A DNA stretch of 23,871 nt from a virus. Of the stretch, positions 14,252 to 21,416 are shown piece by piece. The DNA lies in IMG/VR virus record IMGVR_UViG_3300025110_000127, positions 1-23,871 of that record. The stretch is one strand, 5' to 3'. Position 1 is the first letter of the stretch. Each line of letters starts with the position of its first letter. The position numbers and the translations under genes were made by a program. Under the pieces are notes generated by a model. It worked only from the letters and a program-made list of their open reading frames with translations, did no database searches and was not told where the DNA came from.

Positions 14252-14758
14252 TTAAGTTTGTTCTTCAAGTTCTTCAACCTCACTAATATCTCCATCCATA
14301 GGAATTCTCTGAACAGACACACCAGCTTCTACGCACATTTCTCTTGCTTTGTCGAAAGACTCTTGCCATCTATAAGGCTCAACATAATCTGGAACAATAA
14401 TTTTAGCGATGTCTGCTTGGATTAAAACTGCGGCACAATTACTGCAAGTCATTAATGGCCAAATATACATAGTCGATCCAGCTAGGCATACTCCATTTCG
14501 AGCGGCAAAAGCTACACAATTCATCTCTGCATGTACAGTCATGCTCAGTCGAGTCTCTCTATCCTTGAGTCTGTAATCAGAATCTGTTATACCGTGAGGA
14601 AGACCGTTATAGCCCTCAACTAATATTCTTCTATCACGAACTGCTAATGCTCCAACTTTAGTACTTGGATCTTTAGACCAACCAGCAAACATCCTAGCGG
14701 CGTGCAGGAATCGTTGATCCCAATGTTTTGGAGCTCGTGGTGCTTTTAAATATGTCAT
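14252..14758 (-). CDS. Deoxycytidylate (dCMP) deaminase
   Basis: Codes for 168 residues. The zinc cytidine-deaminase signature is complete: HAE at 76-78 (VHAEMNCVAFAA) and C105-x2-C108 (TCSNCAAVL); the N-terminal KDPSTKVGALAV and GYNGLPHGI blocks are typical of phage dCMP deaminases. The usual Pro before the first Cys is Thr. It converts dCMP to dUMP, feeding thymidylate synthesis. It is the first gene of the - strand operon leading through HNH, structural genes and the thyX-like gene, and is divergent from 14789. Confidence 0.9.
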   Translation of the reverse strand: MTYLKAPRAPKHWDQRFLHAARMFAGWSKDPSTKVGALAVRDRRILVEGYNGLPHGITDSDYRLKDRETRLSMTVHAEMNCVAFAARNGVCLAGSTMYIWPLMTCSNCAAVLIQADIAKIIVPDYVEPYRWQESFDKAREMCVEAGVSVQRIPMDGDISEVEELEEQT

Positions 14759-14788
14759 ATTAGAATGTAGATGTAAGGAGGTTCAATC

Positions 14789-15010
14789 TTGCTAGAAGTC
14801 ACCGCTGTTATTGGAATTGCAACTGCGAGTGCTTTGTGGCGCATGGCATTCACTCAAGGAAGCATGAAGAGAGGGATGGAAGCCATATTGCACGAAGTAC
14901 AACTATTGAGAAATGAATTAGGTAAAGATATAATAATTTTAAAGGAAGATGTCAAGGATCACGAAATGAGAATTAGACAATTAGAAAGTACAACAAAGGG
15001 TAGAAGATGA
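14789..15010 (+). CDS. Membrane-anchored coiled-coil small protein
   Basis: Codes for 73 residues from TTG at 14789, supported by a strong AAGGAGGT six bases upstream. An N-terminal weakly hydrophobic helix (VTAVIGIATASALWRMAF) is followed by a long heptad coiled coil (HEVQLLRNELGKDIIILKED). It is the first of two + strand genes in an otherwise - strand area, and its stop abuts the next GTG. Function unknown. Confidence 0.6.
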   Translation: MLEVTAVIGIATASALWRMAFTQGSMKRGMEAILHEVQLLRNELGKDIIILKEDVKDHEMRIRQLESTTKGRR

Positions 15011-15223
15011 GTGGACTGGGAATGCGAAACCAAACTTCTATCTAGTGAACAAATGATTACTGTCTATCAAGATCACATAGAAGAACTTGAAGATGAGAAT
15101 CAAAAACTGAAAGACAAGGTTAAGTTCCTAGAACAACAGTTGGATTACAAATCCATGGGAAGACCTGCTGAACAAGAATTAGACATGCAAAGCTTTTTAT
15201 CTATTGGCCGCAACCAGAAGTAA
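15011..15223 (+). CDS. Coiled-coil hypothetical protein
   Basis: Codes for 70 residues from GTG directly after the upstream TGA. Residues 12-46 form an acidic coiled coil (QMITVYQDHIEELEDENQK, then KLKDKVKFLEQQ). The end overlaps the convergent gene 15201-15503 by 23 bp. It probably pairs with the preceding coiled-coil protein. Confidence 0.55.
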   Translation: MDWECETKLLSSEQMITVYQDHIEELEDENQKLKDKVKFLEQQLDYKSMGRPAEQELDMQSFLSIGRNQK

Positions 15224-15503
15224 CATCTGCTCCTGAACCTACTTCTTCATCAAGGAGTTGACTTGGTCTCCAGCCTCCTTGCCAGATTTCTCTTGCTTTA
15301 ATGTGAAGTTGATTGGGAGTCTTGTTCCACTTATGAAGCGCCAAGACAATATCACCTCGAATATCTTTACCGTCAGATACGCCGTTATAACGAATAAGAA
15401 GTCGTGCTGCGTTGACAATGTCTGCATCTGTTAATTCTTCCAACGGTTTAGATGATAACCGACCCACGATGGCTCGGTCAGTATTGTACATTGGATGTGA
15501 CAT
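15201..15503 (-). CDS. Hypothetical cyanophage-type protein
   Basis: Codes for 100 residues from ATG. Visible blocks are VGRLSSKPLEELTDADIVNAA and then RLLIRYNGV, a helical repeat-like N-terminus, and IWQGGWRP near the end. I remember similar sequences in cyanophage small proteins, unverified. No catalytic motif is seen. It starts just inside a 317-bp gap holding two terminators. Confidence 0.6.
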   Translation of the reverse strand: MSHPMYNTDRAIVGRLSSKPLEELTDADIVNAARLLIRYNGVSDGKDIRGDIVLALHKWNKTPNQLHIKAREIWQGGWRPSQLLDEEVGSGADVTSGCGQ

Positions 15504-15708
15504 TGGAACCAGGGTGACAGGGGTGGCGGGGTATCTATAAACTTTTTTAGAGATATTCTTCTCTTCTTAATTCTTTATAACTAATTTCTTCACATATGTA
15601 AATAATAAGACAGGAAAAAAGTGAACAACGTTTTATTTTCTCAAGAAAGGTTTTCTGAAACGGTGTCACCCTTGGCACCTTATATAAGACTCATTCCAGC
15701 AGAAGAGA

Positions 15709-15746
15709 ACAAAAAGAAAGACCCTGGCACTAAAATGACAGGGTCT
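15709..15746 (-). terminator. Second tandem terminator after the primase-helicase gene
   Basis: AGACCCTG (15719-15726) and CAGGGTCT (15739-15746) pair perfectly over 8 bp around a 12-nt loop. On the - strand the stem is followed by TTCTTTTTG. It lies downstream of the first terminator. Confidence 0.7.
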
Positions 15747-15750
15747 CAAT

Positions 15751-15786
15751 AAAAAAGACCACTGATTGAGCTATATCAGCAGTCTT
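15751..15786 (-). terminator. First tandem terminator after the primase-helicase gene
   Basis: AAGAC/GTCTT and CTGAT/ATCAG form a two-part stem (15755-15786) with a symmetric internal mismatch. On the - strand it is followed by a T-run (the A-run at 15751-15756). It lies 35 bp after the stop at 15821. Confidence 0.8.
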
Positions 15787-15820
15787 GAAGTGAGATTAAG
15801 TTAGTCTAGTCTTGAGATTC

Positions 15821-18166
15821 TCAGGATGATTGTATCCAAACCCTTTGACTTTTATTATCTCTTTTGATTCTTTTTGGTTTATAACCTAATCTTTTTAAGC
15901 AATCTGTTACTGGAATATTCATTTGCCCTTGTTGAGCCACGTTAATATCAATCCAACTGAACAAATCAGCAAGGACTATATATTTGTGAGGTCCGTGATA
16001 GCCACTTGAATTCTGCTCCAATGCCCTTGTTACTACAGCATCGATAGGCGAATCACGAGTGAATGAGTCCTGATAGTCAGCAATATGACTAAGCTCATAG
16101 CTAGAAAAGACATGCACTGGGTTATCAAGATAAGCCTTATAAGCTGCAGCCCAGATAGAATTGCGGTCTTGTTTTAAGCGATCTAAGTCAATAATCTTGA
16201 GATCAGGATTCTCCTTAGAAGGAACCTTGCCTCTGACAATGATTGGCATAAATCGACGATTGCCAGTTGGATCGCAAAGGAAATCAGTATTGTTTGTTGC
16301 ACCTGCTAAAACAAACGCACGAGGATAAGACTTCTCATTCTCATATTTCCTTGCAGACCTATCAACTGAAACTGATATCAAGTTCTTCAGTTCTTCCGAG
16401 TACTTCCTCTTGCAGTAACGTTCGAATTCATCCATGACGACAATAAATCCTGCATGTAAAGCATGAGGTTTTTCCTTTAAGTATTCGATACCTTGTTGCA
16501 TCGTCACGACCCAAGGGTATGTTCCTAAATCTTCGACAGAAGGAGGAGTTAAATATTGGAAGAATGTTGTTTTACCACAGTTCTGACTACCAATAAGAAT
16601 TGGCATCCAATCGTGACGTGTTCCTGGAGATAAGACTCTTGCAACAGCTCCTATTAAAAACCTTTTCATAATGACATCTGCCAACAGATTGCCATCTGGC
16701 ATTCGAGGATTTTGAATATCGTCCTCAGGAACCCCGAGTATTTCTGACGCTATTCGATCAAAATAGGGACAAGGATCAGAGCTAGCAGCACAATGCTCCA
16801 GATACGTTTTGACAGGGTGAAATCTGTTTTCATAACCAATGACTCCGGCGAGGTCAAATACTAATGTCTTTGGAAAGATTTGTCCTTGTCCTCTAGAAAT
16901 ATAAACATAAGCCTGTGATATGTCATGGATTTCCCGAGGACGATCCTTTGGTCCATAGACCAATTGCTGACTCATACAATTTAATCTTAAGCCATTGTAT
17001 TGAGCATTCAATAGATCTTTAATTCGTTCTACTAAATCTTGATTGTCTCCGCCACTCCTAGCAGGTGTTGCTAAAGGGGGAGTTTCATCGTATTCAAAAG
17101 ATGCGACTTCACTCGATTCATTATCTTCATCTGGCTTTTCTATGACTGCTATCTGAGTCCAAGGCCTATCTTTATCAAATAATCCTTGAGATTGCTCAAC
17201 AGTTTCCACGGTCTCAGGTTCGCCTAAGAAATCTTCGTGAGCATATCCAGCGAAAGAATCCCCGTAGACTCCTAGCCTAAAATCTCCAGTACCACCTTTT
17301 AGTTCTGGAGGTAATGACTTCCTCCAACCGGGTTGTTGGGTATCGGCAGCCCAAAAGATTGTGGCAAGAGATCTACCTCTCCATCCTCTGAAGAATTTTT
17401 CGGAGGTTTGGGATGAGTTCTTTCCTTTTCCATGATGTCCTCTGGATGCCCAATCTGACCAGTAGGAAAACAGAGAATCTCCAGCCGTACTGGCTGCTCT
17501 CGTGATGTTGCAGAAATGATCTCTTTCTCCATCTGAGGTTGGCTCGAGAATATGTTCGAGACAGTAAGCAGCAAGGTTAATGGATAGTTCATCTACGTCT
17601 GCTGATTGTGCATGGTAAGTTGTCCTCTGTTGAGCGGCATGAGTTTGAGCATCCTCTATAAAAGAATAGGGGAGTATTGCTTTTGGCTGCCAAACAGGAT
17701 GTTCAGACCGACTATTGCCGTAGAAGATTCGACAACGATCAGAACAATTAGGATCACCGCCAAGAGATTTTATTAGTAAGCTGGTAACCGATTGGTATAA
17801 TTCTCCATCTGATATTCTTTGAGGTAGTTGGAATATAACCCTGAAACGATGTTTATCTTTTTCAGGATTGTGGCTTGCTGAAGTGTAAACCCATGCAGCT
17901 TCTTTATAGAGAGCATGTTTACTAAAACCTTCCAAGGTTAATCCATTGTCTATATCGACAACAGCTAAGTCTGAATAGTCAAAAGCTGCACTATTTCTGT
18001 GACCAGAAATCATAGCAGCAGGAATAAAAGCCTTGCCGTGACTGATATGGTCACGTAAATCTTGAAGAGTTCCTGTTTCTCTTATCCATCCTTTTCCAAA
18101 AGACGACATCCAATGAGTCGGCTTATTGAACAGCATGGGGTGAATGCTGTATTCAATCTTACGCAC
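15821..18166 (-). CDS. PrimPol - VapE-type primase-helicase
   Basis: Codes for 781 residues. The N-terminal AEP/PrimPol part has the catalytic AVVDIDNG (DxD, 71-73), ASHN...HRFRVIF (97-112) and DRCRIFYG (143-150). A PriCT-like helical region with Trp-rich YWSDWASRG (235-243) follows. The C-terminal half is a virulence-associated-E/D5-like helicase: Walker A GSQNCGKTT (526-534), Walker B VVMDE (576-580), sensor-like GATNNTDFL and GNRRF (635-639). It probably primes and unwinds DNA at phage origins. GTG start; it overlaps the small upstream gene by 8 bp. Confidence 0.85.
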   Translation of the reverse strand: MRKIEYSIHPMLFNKPTHWMSSFGKGWIRETGTLQDLRDHISHGKAFIPAAMISGHRNSAAFDYSDLAVVDIDNGLTLEGFSKHALYKEAAWVYTSASHNPEKDKHRFRVIFQLPQRISDGELYQSVTSLLIKSLGGDPNCSDRCRIFYGNSRSEHPVWQPKAILPYSFIEDAQTHAAQQRTTYHAQSADVDELSINLAAYCLEHILEPTSDGERDHFCNITRAASTAGDSLFSYWSDWASRGHHGKGKNSSQTSEKFFRGWRGRSLATIFWAADTQQPGWRKSLPPELKGGTGDFRLGVYGDSFAGYAHEDFLGEPETVETVEQSQGLFDKDRPWTQIAVIEKPDEDNESSEVASFEYDETPPLATPARSGGDNQDLVERIKDLLNAQYNGLRLNCMSQQLVYGPKDRPREIHDISQAYVYISRGQGQIFPKTLVFDLAGVIGYENRFHPVKTYLEHCAASSDPCPYFDRIASEILGVPEDDIQNPRMPDGNLLADVIMKRFLIGAVARVLSPGTRHDWMPILIGSQNCGKTTFFQYLTPPSVEDLGTYPWVVTMQQGIEYLKEKPHALHAGFIVVMDEFERYCKRKYSEELKNLISVSVDRSARKYENEKSYPRAFVLAGATNNTDFLCDPTGNRRFMPIIVRGKVPSKENPDLKIIDLDRLKQDRNSIWAAAYKAYLDNPVHVFSSYELSHIADYQDSFTRDSPIDAVVTRALEQNSSGYHGPHKYIVLADLFSWIDINVAQQGQMNIPVTDCLKRLGYKPKRIKRDNKSQRVWIQSS

Positions 18167-18368
18167 TAGGTTCTACCTCGGTTAAATGATGAGTCGCTTC
18201 TTCTAAATCGTTACAAAATCTACAAGAGCCTAAATAACAGGCCAAGTGTCGAACAAAAGTCGTCTTGCCTCCACTGATAGGATACGTGTGAACTGTTCCT
18301 CCGAGTGGAGTCGTTAAGATAAGTTTCGGTGTCTCTTGCACTTCGGGTGTTCGATTGAATAGCTGCAT
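18159..18368 (-). CDS. Small protein coupled to the primase-helicase
   Basis: Codes for 69 residues from ATG and overlaps the primase-helicase start by 8 bp, so translation is probably coupled. It has a Cys-x6-Cys-x2-Cys cluster (CYLGSCRFC) and Thr/Lys-rich strands at the N-terminus, suggesting a small zinc- or metal-binding protein. No family recognised. A role beside the helicase, such as loader or regulator, is only inferred from position. Confidence 0.6.
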   Translation of the reverse strand: MQLFNRTPEVQETPKLILTTPLGGTVHTYPISGGKTTFVRHLACYLGSCRFCNDLEEATHHLTEVEPSA

Positions 18369-18391
18369 AAAGAGTATGCCTAATATCTGAG

Positions 18392-18403
18392 GGATTGCAA
18401 TCC
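18392..18403. promoter_or_regulatory. 12-bp perfect palindrome in a divergent promoter region
   Basis: GGATTGCAATCC reads the same on both strands. It sits between the divergent - strand primase-helicase unit and the + strand unit starting at 18444, where an operator would be expected. The half-site GGATTG occurs again with CAATC spaced 7 bp apart at 23475-23492. Confidence 0.35.
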
Positions 18404-18443
18404 TGCCTTCTTATTCTAAAATCTATTTAAAGTACTTTTGATT

Positions 18444-19037
18444 ATGACGTTGATGAATAATAATTGGTTACAGAAAACCGCAGTTATTGCAGTTGCGGGA
18501 ACATTTGGATTGTCTCATCTTTGGATGATTAGTCTTCTTGCAAATAAAGAATCGGGACTTCCTAAATTTAATTTACCTGTTGGACAATACAGTCAATACA
18601 CGATTGATGCCAGTAAAGATGGTTACTCTATTACACATCGAATGAACGATCCTAAGGTAATGGAAATGAGAGAAGATATCGTTGTTCCTGGAAAGACTGG
18701 ATTATTTGGTGGCAGCAGTAAAGATAAGAAAATTTACAAGTTTGAACAATATACGATGGAGGGTCATCAGCACATGATGGGACCAGGTATCTTTCAATCT
18801 AAAGGAGAAGGAGACGGGAAGCTTACTGCAGAACAGATCGCCTGCATCAAAAAAGCCGGAGCCGGCCAAGGAACAGGGGCTGCGATTGGCGCTGCAGCAA
18901 CTACTCAGTATATCTCTCCTGCCGTTAGTTCCATACCTATTGTCGGTTGGGTTGCATCTGGTTTTGCTACTGCTTTCGGAGCTAGGAAAGGGGGTGAGGT
19001 AGGAGAGAATCTGGCTGAGTGGTATCACGACTGCTAA
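18444..19037 (+). CDS. Cyanophage-type membrane protein with exported domain
   Basis: From ATG 18444 (TTG 18438 and ATG 18453 are in frame) the product has 197 residues. A hydrophobic segment at about 11-31 (TAVIAVAGTFGLSHLWMISL) is a signal anchor; then PVGQYSQYTIDASKDGY and a Lys-rich polar domain; a Gly/Ala-rich C-terminal segment (GAAIGAAATTQ, then VGWVASGFATAFGA) may be a second membrane-associated hairpin. I recall this family (KDGYxI, GWxASG blocks) from T4-like cyanophages, unverified. Function unknown, envelope location likely. Confidence 0.7.
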   Translation: MTLMNNNWLQKTAVIAVAGTFGLSHLWMISLLANKESGLPKFNLPVGQYSQYTIDASKDGYSITHRMNDPKVMEMREDIVVPGKTGLFGGSSKDKKIYKFEQYTMEGHQHMMGPGIFQSKGEGDGKLTAEQIACIKKAGAGQGTGAAIGAAATTQYISPAVSSIPIVGWVASGFATAFGARKGGEVGENLAEWYHDC

Positions 19038-19043
19038 CTCCGT

Positions 19044-19610
19044 ATGCTAATAAATACGACACCAATGTTTTATGTACCTTTGGTACAAATACGATGTAAT
19101 AAATGGGACGCTAAAAAGAAAGAATTAACCAACCTTCTAGACGAAGATCACTGCATGAAAGTTGGCAATCAAGGTTACGCAGATAATATTAAATCTGATT
19201 ATGGATATCAATCGCAGACCAATCAAGAAGGGATGCATAATGAGTCAATATCTGAAATCCTTAAGGACGAGATATCAGAATTTTGCTCCTCACTACATCT
19301 ACCTCAGGCTAAGATTGCACACTCTTGGTTCGAGAAAGGCACTCAGTCTGATTTTCATGCTGTTCACAATCATGGAGCTCTTGGCTACAGCGTGGTGTGT
19401 TTTGTTGATTACGATTCAACGGTACATGAACCTACTTGTTTTTGTAGTCCTTTTAACGACTTCCTCGACGGGACGTGCAGTGAATTTCAACCTCAGGGTA
19501 TTGTCGAAGGTGACATAATCTTTTTTCCTTCTACGATATTGCACCATACAAAACCTAGTAATAGCGAGATACCTAGAACAGTAGTCTCTTTTAATTTGGA
19601 TATCTCATAA
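19044..19610 (+). CDS. 2-oxoglutarate/Fe(II)-dependent oxygenase (second copy type)
   Basis: Codes for 188 residues; the ATG at 19065 (MFYVPLV) is another possible start. The iron site is visible as FHAVHNHGALGYS (His 105, 108, 110), with FPSTILHH (distal His 167/168) and PRTVVSFNL (Arg 178). The VCFVDYDSTVHEPT and APFNDF-like SPFNDF blocks match a cyanophage subfamily I remember. It differs clearly from the copy at 7785-8321, so the two are not recent duplicates. Substrate unknown. Confidence 0.8.
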   Translation: MLINTTPMFYVPLVQIRCNKWDAKKKELTNLLDEDHCMKVGNQGYADNIKSDYGYQSQTNQEGMHNESISEILKDEISEFCSSLHLPQAKIAHSWFEKGTQSDFHAVHNHGALGYSVVCFVDYDSTVHEPTCFCSPFNDFLDGTCSEFQPQGIVEGDIIFFPSTILHHTKPSNSEIPRTVVSFNLDIS

Positions 19611-19611
19611 A

Positions 19612-19652
19612 TGTTCCGTTAACCCATCCTGATATTTCGGTTAACTAGAACA
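19612..19652. promoter_or_regulatory. Inverted repeat ahead of the hli cassette
   Basis: TGTTCcGTTAACC (19612-19624) and GGTTAACtaGAACA (19639-19652) pair over 12 bases around a 14-nt spacer. It lies directly after the oxygenase stop and 56 bp before the first hli ATG. It is followed by TATAAATA (19656-19663), the T4 late-promoter consensus, and by a TATACT hexamer at 19673. It may be an operator or a leader structure for the hli cassette. Confidence 0.45.
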
Positions 19653-19707
19653 GGGTATAAATACCTAGCGACTATACTTAGCTTATAACATTTTTTTAAT
19701 CTTTCAG

Positions 19708-19815
19708 ATGACACCTGAAGCAGAAAAATTCAACGGCTGGCTAGCAATGTTAGGCGTTGTAGCAGGCTTAGGTGCCTACGCTACCACTGGTCAACTTATA
19801 CCAGGAATCTTTTAA
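19708..19815 (+). CDS. hli: High-light-inducible protein 1 (Hli/ELIP-like)
   Basis: Codes for 35 residues, near the minimum for an Hlip: MTPEAEKFNGWLAMLG then a single helix ending AYATTGQLIPGIF. The chlorophyll-binding helix motif ExxNGRxAM is present except that Arg is Trp (NGWLAM). Hlips bind chlorophyll/carotenoid in thylakoids and protect photosystem II, here presumably during infection. First of four coupled hli genes. Confidence 0.9.
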   Translation: MTPEAEKFNGWLAMLGVVAGLGAYATTGQLIPGIF

Positions 19816-19818
19816 ATC

Positions 19819-19938
19819 ATGCAACCATCTAATAAAACAATTTTTGAAAGAAGTATCGGAAGACCAGCAATGATGGCTTTCGTTTTGTTAGCAGGTACTT
19901 ACCTAGCTACAGGACAACTTATCCCTGGTGTAGTTTAA
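19819..19938 (+). CDS. hli: High-light-inducible protein 2
   Basis: Codes for 39 residues ending AGTYLATGQLIPGVV. The helix motif is ERSIGRPAMMAF: Glu and Arg of the salt bridge are kept but the Asn ligand is Ile. It starts 3 bp after hli1, and its stop overlaps the next ATG (TAATG). Function as in other Hlips, photoprotection of host photosystems. Confidence 0.85.
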   Translation: MQPSNKTIFERSIGRPAMMAFVLLAGTYLATGQLIPGVV

Positions 19939-20102
19939 TGAAATCTGAACAACCTAATACTGTTGTAGGAACAGAGACTCAAAGATTAGAAGAAGGTAAA
20001 CTCATCGCTGAAAGAGTGAATGGATACGCTGCCCTCTTTGGATGTGCTGCTCTTATAACTGCTTACGCTACAACTGGTCAAATTATCCCTGGTTTCGTTT
20101 AA
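19938..20102 (+). CDS. hli: High-light-inducible protein 3
   Basis: Codes for 54 residues with an 18-residue polar N-terminal extension before the helix. The motif is ERVNGYAALFG: Glu and Asn are kept, Arg is Tyr. The end is AYATTGQIIPGFV. Coupled by TAATG to hli2 and hli4. Confidence 0.85.
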   Translation: MKSEQPNTVVGTETQRLEEGKLIAERVNGYAALFGCAALITAYATTGQIIPGFV

Positions 20103-20320
20103 TGACTTCATCTACTCAATCTGTAGCGGCTGCATCTACTGTTACTGAATACGGTAAGCAGAATATTTTTGCTAAAGAGCCTCAGACACAGCTAGTCGAA
20201 GACTACAAAGGTTATGTTAAGGAAGCTGAATTAGCTAACGGTCGCTGGGCAATGATCGGCTTTGCCGCTCTTCTCGGTGCTTACATTACTACTGGCCAAG
20301 CTCTCCCTGGAATCTTTTAG
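20102..20320 (+). CDS. hli: High-light-inducible protein 4 (canonical motif)
   Basis: Codes for 72 residues from ATG 20102 (an upstream ATG at 20042 would overlap hli3). It carries the canonical motif ELANGRWAMIGF and ends AYITTGQALPGIF. A longer Ser/Thr-rich N-terminus precedes the helix, as in many cyanophage Hlips. Its last 90 bp are antisense to the end of the nuclease gene 20231-21073. Confidence 0.9.
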   Translation: MTSSTQSVAAASTVTEYGKQNIFAKEPQTQLVEDYKGYVKEAELANGRWAMIGFAALLGAYITTGQALPGIF

Positions 20321-21073
20321 AATTTGTTTCGCTATCCTCTCTTCTTCTTTTATTTCTTGATAACGGCGAACCTTTTGCAGCCATTTAGTATGGAATTTAG
20401 CAAGTTCGTTTGAATTAAGAATAAAGCTTTGGTTTATCTCTGGTGTAGAGACAATGATTTCTGCACAGCTGACATCCACACCAAGCGTCTCTTTGCATGC
20501 TTGAGCGTATGCTGCTAGTTGCATTGCACATTTGTTGAACTTATTCCAACCAGTAAATAAAGCTCTGTTGTTTTTACTAGCTTCTTTAGTTGGATAGTAA
20601 CGACAATAAGGTTGGTTAGAGGTTTTGAAGTCACCAATAATGATAGTGTCATTGCGAACGCCTAATAAATCAGGACATCCGCAATACATATATTCATGAC
20701 TCCAAACTCTACTAATTCCATCTTCTCCAGTACAGAATTTCCACTCAGGACGAAGAGGCATTTCTGACCAAATAAACTCATCGTATTTATCTAAGTGTTG
20801 ACTCATCCCTTCCCAAAATGGTAGGTATTCTTCTTTTAGGGTTATTTCTTTCCCTCGAATATAATCCTCGCACGCTTGGTGTACCGCTGACCCTCTTTCG
20901 GCTGCAAGCATTGCGCCGTTTGGGTTTTTAGCTTGCCAATTAAGTAATGCTTTCTTACTTCTTTCAGAAGAAGTTGCACCTAGAATTGTAGTTACTGAAG
21001 GGTAGGCTTTATCTGCTTTATCTGTCGCATAATGACGTTCACCATTAACCTCAAATCGAGTAGGTTTCGCCAT
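20231..21073 (-). CDS. PD-(D/E)XK exonuclease, Cas4/RecB-like phage type
   Basis: Codes for 280 residues. Landmarks are RGSAVH (60-65), PDLLG with Asp 135, DFKTS with Asp 148 and Lys 150, and QLAAYAQ (185-191), the RecB-family order. The protein probably degrades or resects DNA ends in phage recombination. Residues from about 252 to the end are read antisense through hli4, so the natural gene may have ended earlier. A hairpin lies directly before the ATG. It is the last - strand gene of the replication module. Confidence 0.8.
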   Translation of the reverse strand: MAKPTRFEVNGERHYATDKADKAYPSVTTILGATSSERSKKALLNWQAKNPNGAMLAAERGSAVHQACEDYIRGKEITLKEEYLPFWEGMSQHLDKYDEFIWSEMPLRPEWKFCTGEDGISRVWSHEYMYCGCPDLLGVRNDTIIIGDFKTSNQPYCRYYPTKEASKNNRALFTGWNKFNKCAMQLAAYAQACKETLGVDVSCAEIIVSTPEINQSFILNSNELAKFHTKWLQKVRRYQEIKEEERIAKQILKDSRESLASSNVSTEKSGKADHCPATVS

Positions 21074-21078
21074 TAAAT

Positions 21079-21103
21079 GTTACATTACTACTACTAATGT
21101 AAC
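21079..21103. promoter_or_regulatory. Perfect 9-bp hairpin directly upstream of the nuclease start
   Basis: GTTACATTA (21079-21087) and TAATGTAAC (21095-21103) pair perfectly around a 7-nt loop. On the - strand the stem ends six bases before the nuclease ATG, where a Shine-Dalgarno would lie; none is seen. It could be a translational or transcriptional operator. Confidence 0.55.
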
Positions 21104-21416
21104 GTTTTATTTCAGTTTGTAACTATTTACGACTTACCTCAATTGATAGGGGGTCTTACACTATACGACATCCTTTGCAGCCAGCCCTATGATAGGTACA
21201 ATTCGAACCCATTGGTACTACTGACTGTCCTCGATGGGAACCGAACTGCAACGAAAGCTCTTGCCTAAAACTTTCGCGAGTTTTTCATATCTTAAGAAGA
21301 AAGCTAGACAGTCCCGAATAGCTAGAACCAACCACTTAGCCCGAGCAGTTGCCTTCTGTGATACTGGCAGGATGCTTAACAGCCAATCATGAGAACCGCG
21401 ATAGACGCCCCGATAA
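21104..21416. other. 313-bp unexplained, higher-GC stretch with protein-like frames and stems
   Basis: No gene is assigned. From 21181 to 21420 the GC content is about 47% against roughly 38-40% around it. Two frames look protein-like: - strand 21430-21218, about 70 codons without ATG, GTG or a good TTG (blocks ARAKWLVLAIRDCLAFFLRY); + strand ATG 21234-21392, 52 residues, basic. Stems: CGAAAG/CTTTCG (21252-21276) inside GACTGTC/GACAGTC (21224-21313), and a CCTATgATAGG dyad at 21186. A structured RNA or recoded small gene are both possible. Confidence 0.3.

Larger units (their letters stand above)
15504..15820. other. 317-bp gap with two - strand terminators
   Basis: No credible gene is seen. 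The stretch is AT-rich from about 15540 to 15660 and holds two stem-loops at 15719-15786 that terminate transcription of the primase-helicase gene on the - strand. The remaining 15504-15708 portion would carry the promoter for the - strand gene at 15503; no clear promoter was identified. Confidence 0.6.

Noticed and set aside
17299-17592. Reverse-strand 97-residue frame inside the primase-helicase gene
   Set aside because: Same strand, different frame, in the middle of a gene with continuous domain motifs.
20042-20101. Upstream start of hli4 at 20042
   Set aside because: It would overlap hli3 in another frame; ATG 20102 has the TAATG junction and gives a normal Hlip.
21181-21240. Possible tRNA around TTCGAACCC
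   Set aside because: The T-stem does not pair on either strand, and no acceptor, D or anticodon arms are found.
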